Shown piece after piece: positions 3,732 to 8,950 of a stretch of 8,950 bases of DNA. The stretch is from assembly GCA_031553975.1 (NCBI GenBank), contig JAVBKP010000120.1, positions 1 through 8,950 on the forward strand. Direction: 5' to 3'. Position 1 is the first letter of the stretch, and each line of letters opens with the position of its first letter. Below the pieces are notes generated by a model. The model did not search any database and was not told the DNA's origin. It was given only the letters and a program-made list of their open reading frames with translations. The DNA is from JAVBKP01 sp031553975 (GTDB lineage: Bacteria > Bacillota > Clostridia > Peptostreptococcales > Anaerovoracaceae). A program made the position numbers and the translations under genes.

Positions 3732-4685
3732 ATGACAATAAAAGCTTTTTTAGGATATGTTGAGATAAGAACAAAACTAGCCAGTGTAATTCCTTTTTTG
3801 TTAGGCACGGCATACATGTATTACAAATTCCACACCTTTGATCTAATCAATGGTTTGCTGATGTTTGTATCTCTACTTCTGTTTGATATGACAACCACGG
3901 CGATTAACAACTACATGGATTACAGGACAGCCATAAAGCGTGAAGGGTATGGATTTGAAGAGCACAACGCAATGGTGAGAGACAATATATCTGTGAGAAC
4001 AGCAAAGAGCATCATATTTGCAATGCTAATTTTGGCCGCGAGCCTTGGCTTCGTGCTTTTTCTTAGGACAAACATAATCGTGCTGCTACTTGGAATGCTC
4101 TCCTTTGCCATTGGCGTATGTTATACATTTGGACCATTGCCTATTTCTAGAACTCCTTTTGGAGAGATTTTTTCGGGGCTTGCCATGGGATTTATCATTC
4201 CATTTCTTGCTGTGTATATCCACGTATATGAATCACAATTCATCGTATCCAGCTTTACAGGGTCAGGCATATGGAGCTTGTCTATTGATGCACTTGAAAT
4301 CATCAAGCTTTTTATCGTGATGACGCCTGCTGTTATGTGCATTTCTAATATCATGCTGGCCAATAACATATGTGATATGGAAGATGACAATGCCAATGGA
4401 AGAAAAACCTTTGCTCTTTGGGTAGGGGAAAAAGGCGCACTAAATACGTTTGCTATATCGTATGTGATAGGGTATGTAGCCATTGCAATGACTGTTGTCT
4501 TTCAGATACTACCTGTTTTTTATGGTATTGGTTTATTATCAGCAATAGTAGTTGCTAGGCATGTTAAAATCTTCAAAAATAAACATATAAAGGCAGAGAC
4601 TTTTGTATTGTCTGTGAAAAACTTCATGCTGGTCAATGGGACTTGTTTGATTTTGCTCATAGGGTGTATTTCACTAGGAGTATAG
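3732..4685 (+). CDS. UbiA-family polyprenyltransferase, MenA-like (317 aa)
   Basis: The protein is an integral membrane enzyme with about eight or nine hydrophobic segments. Both aspartate motifs of the UbiA superfamily are present: N59-x3-D63 in AINNYMDYRTA, and N211-x3-D215-x3-D219 in ANNICDMEDDNANGRKT. These bind the prenyl diphosphate through Mg2+. The second motif and the following GRKTFALWVG resemble MenA (1,4-dihydroxy-2-naphthoate prenyltransferase), but no other quinone genes are in the window, so the aromatic or other acceptor is uncertain. GGGAG at 3720-3724 lies seven bases before the ATG. It follows DUF3006 by 28 bases without a terminator and is probably in the same transcript. 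Length is normal for the family. Confidence 0.9.
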   Translation: MTIKAFLGYVEIRTKLASVIPFLLGTAYMYYKFHTFDLINGLLMFVSLLLFDMTTTAINNYMDYRTAIKREGYGFEEHNAMVRDNISVRTAKSIIFAMLILAASLGFVLFLRTNIIVLLLGMLSFAIGVCYTFGPLPISRTPFGEIFSGLAMGFIIPFLAVYIHVYESQFIVSSFTGSGIWSLSIDALEIIKLFIVMTPAVMCISNIMLANNICDMEDDNANGRKTFALWVGEKGALNTFAISYVIGYVAIAMTVVFQILPVFYGIGLLSAIVVARHVKIFKNKHIKAETFVLSVKNFMLVNGTCLILLIGCISLGV

Positions 4686-4732
4686 GAAACTTTTTTTGCT
4701 ACTCATTCGTCTAATAATAAAAGAGATTTTAT

Positions 4733-4737
4733 GGAGG
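4733..4737 (+). promoter_or_regulatory. ribosome binding site that fixes the start at 4744
   Basis: GGAGG lies six bases before the ATG at 4744. The longer frame opens with a TTG at 4696 that lacks a binding site and would put 16 extra residues ahead of the basic-hydrophobic anchor, so 4744 is preferred. Confidence 0.75.
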
Positions 4738-4743
4738 TACGCT

Positions 4744-5817
4744 ATGGGGAATGCAAAATCTAAAAAGTATATGGTTGTAGTGGTGGCAGTAATAGCCTTT
4801 TTTGTAGTGGCTGTGTTTTATGTCAATGCCCAAATAAATGAGGGACAAAAGCAGCTTGAGAACATGAAGGTTACGGACTTGTTAGGGCAGGTGGAAGACG
4901 TACAAGATGTGAACGTTGCATTCTATCACCCTACATTTGAAAACTTTGATCAAGAAAAAAAGTCTCGGCTACATATGGCTACCGCATTCTTTCATGAACA
5001 GTTGAAAAATAAGGACTTGCACATGGTCACTAGCCCGCCGGAGGACTACGCTTTTTTTGATGTGGATTTTTCCCGTGAAAAACCGCATATCAAAATATAC
5101 AGTGACGGTAGGGTATATATTTCTCCAACGGCAAGCCAAATTGGAGTTGGACCTGCGTGGTGGTATTGGATCATAAAGGGACCTGTAGGATTTGTGACAG
5201 AGCCAGATGAAAACATAGCGGATTTAGTGAACCAATGGCCTAGGGCGTGGAAAAATATTAAAGAGCCCGGTCAGGTTGATGGCGATGCCCCCATCGACAA
5301 TGAATACATATACGGATTTTTTCAAAAAAACAAAGACAACAAGGACGAGAGATCTCATCTTTTAGGACTTTTTCAGTATTTAGATTGGCGTGAGTTTGAA
5401 TGGGAAAATCATCCAGAAAAATCCGATGAAATATTGTCGTGGCTTTATCATGTGGAAGTAGAAAATCAAGAAGACCTAACCTCAATTCTCATGATGGTCT
5501 ATACGGGTGGACTTGACGGAGCCTATGCACAAAGCTATGCGGATGTATTGGCTGTTCAATTTATGAAATCGCCTATCAACGTGGTAAAGGCATTGGCGGA
5601 AAAAATAGATGCCAGAGAGCCTATGGAGGTAGCGAAAGTAGATGAAATTTGTGATAACATTATCTATGGTTGTCAATATTACGAAATGGATGAACAGACG
5701 CTTGCCATGAAATCATTGAGAGAATATGCTAACAATCAAGAGAGTACAGAGACAGAAAGACAAGTGGTAGAGAAAATCATAAAGAGCTGGGAAAAGAGAA
5801 ATTTTGTAAATAATTGA
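4744..5817 (+). CDS. membrane-anchored protein of unknown family (357 aa)
   Basis: I do not recognise the family. A basic N-terminus (KSKK) precedes one strong membrane segment at residues 10-28, so the rest is probably outside the cell. Residues 45-135 read as an alpha/beta domain, ending in KIYSDGRVYIS (117-127). An aromatic and glycine-rich stretch, GVGPAWWYWIIKGPVGF (134-150), could be a loop or membrane-interfacial element. From about 200 to the end it is acidic and helical, with repeated helix pairs that may form a HEAT-like solenoid. The gene follows the prenyltransferase by 58 bases with no terminator, and precedes the next unknown membrane gene by 22 bases. The pair probably forms a functional unit. 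Confidence 0.85.
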   Translation: MGNAKSKKYMVVVVAVIAFFVVAVFYVNAQINEGQKQLENMKVTDLLGQVEDVQDVNVAFYHPTFENFDQEKKSRLHMATAFFHEQLKNKDLHMVTSPPEDYAFFDVDFSREKPHIKIYSDGRVYISPTASQIGVGPAWWYWIIKGPVGFVTEPDENIADLVNQWPRAWKNIKEPGQVDGDAPIDNEYIYGFFQKNKDNKDERSHLLGLFQYLDWREFEWENHPEKSDEILSWLYHVEVENQEDLTSILMMVYTGGLDGAYAQSYADVLAVQFMKSPINVVKALAEKIDAREPMEVAKVDEICDNIIYGCQYYEMDEQTLAMKSLREYANNQESTETERQVVEKIIKSWEKRNFVNN

Positions 5818-5839
5818 ATAAAATGAAAGCGAGGGCATC

Positions 5840-6568
5840 ATGAAAAAATTTAGGATGGCTATTATGGCAGCATGCATCATAGTTGTGGCAATCCCAAGTT
5901 GTATCTTTGCAGGGGACAAGCTTCATAGAATGATGCACAACAATCATGATACGTTGGTGATTGGAGAAGTGGTTGAAGTCACGGATCAATTGTACACAAT
6001 TAAAATCCATGATACAATTGTGTCAGACCACGATATGTACCCCGACGATCCTTTTGAGCAGCTAAAACCAGATATAATGAAAATCAGCAGAAAAGATGGT
6101 GAGGTATTTTCCTCATACAGAGCGGCAGTTGGTGATTTTGTATTGATATCAGCCGATAAAGTTGAGGGTGACTTGTTCAAAGTGGCATGGGGCGCCTATA
6201 TTGTAGATTCGCCCAACAAACAAACTTTGAAGATATTAGCTGATGCAGGAACCACCGAAAGTGAAAAAATGGACTTTGCGGCCATTGAATATTTTGTACA
6301 TTCCGATGGTAAATCCACGGAATTTGTCTTTGATGGTACAATGCGCCAACTGTCTGTCTATGAGGATGATGACCACATTGAGAAAAAGCTTATATATGAC
6401 AAAAGTGCGGACAAAACCTATTCTTTGCAGAGTGTTGATACCTTCAAGGCAGAAAGTAAGGTATTAGAAGAGAAAGAGCGGACAGAAAAAAGAACAAGAT
6501 ATTGGGCATGGTTTTCCTTGTCAGTATCAGTTATCATTACATGGAAAATTGTTAGGAGAAATATATAG
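5840..6568 (+). CDS. exported protein with C-terminal anchor, unknown family (242 aa)
   Basis: Residues 1-24 form a signal peptide, with a likely signal-peptidase I site after IFA (24). A second hydrophobic segment, about 221-237, is followed by KIVRRNI, so the mature protein is predicted as type I: a large outer domain, one membrane span and a short inner tail. Residues 36-135 are strand-rich (LVIGEVVEVTDQLYTIKI, VGDFVLISADK, LFKVAWGAYIVDS), suggesting an OB-like barrel; this is inference. An acidic and charged stalk (204-219) precedes the membrane span. The cysteine at 21 follows IPS, which is not a good lipobox because of the proline. GAGGG (5831-5835) is four bases before the start. The stop abuts the ATG of the next gene. 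Confidence 0.85.
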   Translation: MKKFRMAIMAACIIVVAIPSCIFAGDKLHRMMHNNHDTLVIGEVVEVTDQLYTIKIHDTIVSDHDMYPDDPFEQLKPDIMKISRKDGEVFSSYRAAVGDFVLISADKVEGDLFKVAWGAYIVDSPNKQTLKILADAGTTESEKMDFAAIEYFVHSDGKSTEFVFDGTMRQLSVYEDDDHIEKKLIYDKSADKTYSLQSVDTFKAESKVLEEKERTEKRTRYWAWFSLSVSVIITWKIVRRNI

Positions 6569-6910
6569 ATGTTAACAGCAAAAGACGTAATAGGCCACTG
6601 CCTCGCATTGGAAGGGGCAGTGATTACTTACCCATTTGGACCAGAGGTACTGGTGATGAAAAATGCAAAGCAGAAAATGTTTTGTTTAATCCATGAAGAG
6701 TCAGATCCACTTCATATTATTCTCAAATGTGATCCAGAAGATGCCATTGTCCTTAGAGAGAACTACCCATGTATCAAACCAGGGTATCATTGCAATAAAA
6801 AGCACTGGAATTCTGTATACATAGACGAGACATTAGAAGACGATATGGTGAGGGGCATGATTACAGCGGCCTATGATTTGGTCACACCAAAACCGAGGGT
6901 TAAAAAGTAA
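6569..6910 (+). CDS. MmcQ/YjbR-family protein (113 aa)
   Basis: The whole length matches the YjbR (MmcQ) family: EGAVITYPFGPEVLVMK near the start, MFCLIHE (37-43), ILKCDPEDAIVLRENYPCIKPGYH (51-74), KKHWNSVYID (77-86) and a final AAYDLV helix. The fold is CyaY-like and members are called putative DNA-binding proteins, but the cellular role is not settled. The ATG follows the stop of the preceding gene without a gap, and AGGAG (6554-6558) lies ten bases upstream inside that gene. Cotranscription with the membrane genes is therefore likely, but a shared function is not implied. It ends before the promoter-like spacer 6911-7046. Confidence 0.92.
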   Translation: MLTAKDVIGHCLALEGAVITYPFGPEVLVMKNAKQKMFCLIHEESDPLHIILKCDPEDAIVLRENYPCIKPGYHCNKKHWNSVYIDETLEDDMVRGMITAAYDLVTPKPRVKK

Positions 6911-6928
6911 AGTGGGATGTGGTATAAT
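6900..6928 (+). promoter_or_regulatory. promoter-like element 1 in the spacer before the EamA-like gene
   Basis: TGGTATAAT (6920-6928) is a perfect extended -10. TTAAAA (6900-6905), 17 bases upstream of the hexamer, is a weak -35. The AATAAATGC arm of the first stem-loop overlaps the end of this -10. Confidence 0.55.
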
Positions 6929-6949
6929 AAATGCCAAGATGCATTTATT
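6926..6949. other. perfect 9-bp stem-loop overlapping promoter element 1
   Basis: AATAAATGC (6926-6934) and GCATTTATT (6941-6949) are exact inverted complements around a 6-base centre. No T-run follows, so it is not a terminator. Placed at the -10 and the likely transcription start, it could be an operator or a 5' RNA stem. Confidence 0.55.
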
Positions 6950-6962
6950 GCACCGTTATGAA

Positions 6963-6984
6963 GTAAGTCGCGTTAGCGACTTAC
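6963..6984. other. perfect 9-bp stem-loop between the two promoter elements
   Basis: GTAAGTCGC (6963-6971) and GCGACTTAC (6976-6984) form a 9-bp stem with loop GTTA. No T-tract follows (ACTTATGG). It ends six bases before promoter element 2. It could be an operator for a repressor controlling element 2, or an RNA stem in a transcript from element 1. Confidence 0.6.
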
Positions 6985-6989
6985 ACTTA

Positions 6990-6998
6990 TGGTATAAT
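6990..6998 (+). promoter_or_regulatory. promoter-like element 2 (extended -10)
   Basis: TGGTATAAT (6990-6998) repeats element 1 exactly, 70 bases downstream, and the similarity continues for about ten more bases (TAATAAA, then GC.A.G). No good -35 is present because the stem-loop occupies that position, so activity would depend on the extended -10 or an activator. The EamA-like gene starts 49 bases further on. Confidence 0.55.
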
Positions 6999-7046
6999 AA
7001 ACGCTAGGAAAGTAACAACAGTAATGTATACAGTTAGGAGAACCAC

Positions 7047-7472
7047 ATGTTCCAATATTTATGGCCAATTGGTTTAGTTATCGCATCCAATACCATGTAT
7101 CATATATGCGCAAAATCTGTACCCAAAGAAGCAAGTGCTTTTTTTGCCGTGTTCATAGCCTATGTGGTAGGGGCAACGCTATCAATCATCCTATTTTTTA
7201 TGACCAAAGGAGAAAGCACTTTTATGAAAGAAGTGTCTATGGTCAACTGGGCTAGCATTGTGCTTGGCATTTGCGTTGTAGGCCTAGAGTTCGGCTACAT
7301 GACCGCGTACAAAGTAGGCTGGAATATTAGTATAGCCTCCCTTGTAGGCAATATGGTCGTAGCGTTGCTACTGGTAATCGTAGGCGTGCTTGCGTACAAG
7401 GAAGTGCTGACCATGAATCAGGTCATAGGCATAGTCCTTTGCAGTGGCGGCTTGTTCATGTTAAATAAGTAA
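7047..7472 (+). CDS. EamA-like small membrane transporter (141 aa)
   Basis: The protein has about five hydrophobic segments (near 4-22, 31-52, 68-87, 95-117 and 122-139), the size and layout of a single EamA repeat of the drug/metabolite transporter superfamily, whose larger members carry two repeats. Family-like stretches include GLEFGYMTAYKVGWNISIASLVGN (79-102) and QVIGIVLCSGGLFMLNK at the end. Such one-repeat proteins would need to dimerise to form a pore. The substrate cannot be read from sequence. TAGGAG (7035-7040) lies six bases before the ATG. The gene begins a new unit after the promoter-bearing spacer and is followed at 23 bases by the GyrI-like gene. Confidence 0.87.
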   Translation: MFQYLWPIGLVIASNTMYHICAKSVPKEASAFFAVFIAYVVGATLSIILFFMTKGESTFMKEVSMVNWASIVLGICVVGLEFGYMTAYKVGWNISIASLVGNMVVALLLVIVGVLAYKEVLTMNQVIGIVLCSGGLFMLNK

Positions 7473-7484
7473 TCCATGTTAATT

Positions 7485-7489
7485 GAGGT
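7485..7489 (+). promoter_or_regulatory. ribosome binding site for a GTG start
   Basis: GAGGT lies six bases before the GTG at 7496. No in-frame ATG occurs near, and the family N-terminus (MKYEWKK-like) begins here, so GTG is the likely start. Confidence 0.65.
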
Positions 7490-7495
7490 AAAACC

Positions 7496-8128
7496 GTGAA
7501 ATACGAATGGAAAAAACAAGAAAAAAACATATATTTACAAAAAGAAACCCCAACCTTTGTGACGGTGCCAAAGCATAAATACTTCACCATTGAAGGGGAA
7601 GGAAATCCCAATGGGCCAGGATTTTCGGACAAAATAGGCACACTTTATAGCCTTGCTTATGCTGTGCGCATGATGCCTAAAAAAGGCATTACGCCAGAGG
7701 GGTATTTTGAATATACAGTATACCCTCTAGAAGGTGTGTGGGATCTTAATGATAAAGCGAAGCAGGCTCAGAAACAGATTGGAACTTTTGACAAAGAAGA
7801 TCTTGTATACAAGATTATGATTAGGCAACCTGATTTTGTCAACGAGGAAGTGGTCAAAAATGCCTTTGAAATTGTTAGAAAAAAAGAAAATAGCCCCCAA
7901 TATGATCAAGTGAAATTTGAAGAGATTGAGGATGGTCCATGTGTGCAGATATTGCATGTGGGCTCTTATGACGACGAGCCAAGAAGCTTTGATCAGATGA
8001 AAGCGTTCATAACGGAAAACGGGAGAGAACGTAGGGCGTTAACCCATAGAGAAATTTATTTGTCCGACTTTAGAAAAGTGTCGCCAGAAAAGCTGAAGAC
8101 AGTACTACGATACTTCATCACTGAGTAG
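7496..8128 (+). CDS. GyrI-like small-molecule-binding domain protein (210 aa)
   Basis: The sequence matches the free-standing GyrI-like group (AraC effector-binding fold): FVTVPKHKYFTIEGEGNPNGPGF (21-43), YTVYPLEGVWDL (73-84), KIMIRQPDFV (106-115), CVQILHVGSYDDEPRSFDQMKAF (149-171) and HREIYLSDFRKVSPEKLKTVLRY (184-206). The fold binds small, often cationic or hydrophobic molecules, and some relatives hydrolyse cyclopropyl-type toxins; which applies here is unknown. There is no DNA-binding domain and no signal peptide, so it is probably a cytosolic binder or enzyme. Its place after an EamA-like transporter suggests a shared role in resistance or metabolite handling, by inference only. It uses a GTG start. 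Confidence 0.93.
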   Translation: MKYEWKKQEKNIYLQKETPTFVTVPKHKYFTIEGEGNPNGPGFSDKIGTLYSLAYAVRMMPKKGITPEGYFEYTVYPLEGVWDLNDKAKQAQKQIGTFDKEDLVYKIMIRQPDFVNEEVVKNAFEIVRKKENSPQYDQVKFEEIEDGPCVQILHVGSYDDEPRSFDQMKAFITENGRERRALTHREIYLSDFRKVSPEKLKTVLRYFITE

Positions 8129-8150
8129 GATGAGGCAAAACAGATAAACA

Positions 8151-8155
8151 GGGAG
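8151..8155 (+). promoter_or_regulatory. probable ribosome binding site of the antiporter gene
   Basis: GGGAG ends 11 bases before the ATG at 8167. A second purine run, GAGGGA (8161-8166), is too close to the ATG to serve it, but could serve the in-frame ATG at 8194, so the start is slightly uncertain. Confidence 0.45.
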
Positions 8156-8166
8156 CGTTAGAGGGA

Positions 8167-8950
8167 ATGGAGATTTTTATAGCGGTATTGTGGATGCTAG
8201 TGGCTATTTGCGTATCAAATGTGGTAGGCAGACTGGTGCCTTTCATATCAATACCTATTATTCAGATTGGGCTAGGTGTGGTCTACACTTTGATACCAGA
8301 TCACCCAGAGTTCAAAATGAACCCAGCCCTATTTTTAGTCATGTTCATAGCACCATTGTTATTCAACGATGCTAAATTGTCAGATAAAAAAGCACTTTGG
8401 GAGCTGAAAAAACCAATATTTTTGTTTGGCATAGGCTTGGTGTTTATAACCGTGGTGGCAGTGGGGTATTTAGTCAATAGCATAGCGGCTGCAATACCAC
8501 TGGCGGCAGCGTTTGCGCTGGCAGCAGCATTAGCACCAACGGATGCAGTGGCGGTAGGTTCTTTGGCAGAGCGCGTGAAAATCCCTCACAACATCATGCA
8601 TGCCTTAGAGGGTGAGGCCTTGATTAACGATGCATCTGGCATTGTATCATTCCAATTTGCCATTGCCGCTTTGATGACAGGAACCTTTTCTGTACTAAAC
8701 GCAGGGGCTAGTTTTATGGTAATAGCAGTGGGCGGTGCGGTAATAGGCGCGGTGCTAACTGGCATCAAATATCTTGTATTAAAATGGGTTAGATCCCTAG
8801 GAATGGAAAATATTACACTACATATTCTCTTGGAGATTATTACGCCTTTTATCATATTCCTGGCGGCAGAGCATATTCATGTCAGTGGTATTTTGGCTGT
8901 GGTGGTATCAGGAATCATTCATTCCTTCAACGCAAAAAGGTTAAACCCTA
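8167..8950 (+). CDS. CPA1-type Na+/H+ antiporter, N-terminal part (runs off the window)
   Basis: The frame is open from the ATG at 8167 to the window end, 261 codons, so the gene is cut. It is a polytopic membrane protein. PTDAVAVGSLAERVKIP (124-140) carries the T125-D126 pair, and EGEALINDASGIVSFQFAIA (148-167) carries the N154-D155 pair, both hallmarks of the NhaP/CPA1 antiporter ion site. ISIPIIQIGLGVVYTLIP near the start and VSGILAVVVSGIIHS near the end also fit this family. It should exchange Na+ (or K+) for H+ across the membrane. It follows the GyrI-like gene by 38 bases with no terminator. Full members are usually 500-700 residues, so a large part, including any cytosolic tail, is missing. 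Confidence 0.94.
   Translation, partial: MEIFIAVLWMLVAICVSNVVGRLVPFISIPIIQIGLGVVYTLIPDHPEFKMNPALFLVMFIAPLLFNDAKLSDKKALWELKKPIFLFGIGLVFITVVAVGYLVNSIAAAIPLAAAFALAAALAPTDAVAVGSLAERVKIPHNIMHALEGEALINDASGIVSFQFAIAALMTGTFSVLNAGASFMVIAVGGAVIGAVLTGIKYLVLKWVRSLGMENITLHILLEIITPFIIFLAAEHIHVSGILAVVVSGIIHSFNAKRLNP

Noticed and set aside
6911..7046. Riboswitch or T-box leader before the EamA-like gene
   Set aside because: There is no terminator hairpin with a U-run, no T-box sequence, and no recognisable riboswitch core. The stems are better treated as unexplained.
8586..8855. Minus-strand frame of 89 codons inside the antiporter gene
   Set aside because: It is opposite a clear CPA1 antiporter frame with conserved ion-site motifs and has no binding site of its own.

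Overview
The window looks like chromosome from a low-GC, Gram-positive bacterium, most likely an anaerobic member of the Clostridia. The basis is AT-rich coding sequence with AGGAGG-type ribosome binding sites, sigma-A style promoters (TTGACA/TATAAT), a dense tRNA cluster in which every tRNA gene encodes its own CCA, a lipoprotein signal with an LSGC lipobox, and protein families common in Clostridia (DUF4846, ComEC-like metallo-beta-lactamase with DUF3006, YjbR, GyrI-like). The genus cannot be fixed from sequence alone.

Layout. Positions 1-62 hold the last 19 codons of an upstream gene. A near-consensus promoter at 72-100 then starts a tRNA array: Met(CAT), Val(TAC), Asp(GTC), Gly(TCC), Lys(CTT), Lys(TTT). 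A second promoter at 1139-1168 serves Cys(GCA) and His(GTG), and a clear intrinsic terminator ends the array at 1364-1387. Two spacers in the array are unusual. The Asp-Gly spacer (446-613) is framed by imperfect 35-bp direct repeats around a hairpin. The Gly-Lys spacer (688-919) holds two further copies of the 3' end of the tRNA-Gly gene, separated by short hairpin-rich inserts. That pattern suggests repeated insertion at the tRNA 3' end.

After the terminator, a small membrane protein gene lies on the minus strand (1409-1612). From 1768 to the window end all genes are on the plus strand with short gaps or overlaps: a DUF4846 lipoprotein, an exported ComEC-like metallo-beta-lactamase, a DUF3006 protein, a UbiA-family prenyltransferase, two membrane-anchored proteins of no family I recognise, and a YjbR-family protein. 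A 136-bp spacer (6911-7046) carries two copies of an extended -10 promoter element and two perfect 9-bp stem-loops. It is followed by an EamA-like small transporter, a GyrI-like effector-binding protein, and the first 261 codons of a CPA1-type Na+/H+ antiporter that runs off the window.

How they fit together. The lipoprotein, metallo-beta-lactamase and DUF3006 genes form a tight unit acting mainly at or outside the membrane. The two unknown genes 4744-5817 and 5840-6568 are both predicted to present soluble domains outside the cell from a membrane anchor, and they probably work together. The distal genes look like a small-molecule and ion transport or stress group. The most unusual signals are the repeated tRNA-Gly 3' ends, the promoter/hairpin spacer before 7047, and the unassigned two-gene membrane unit.
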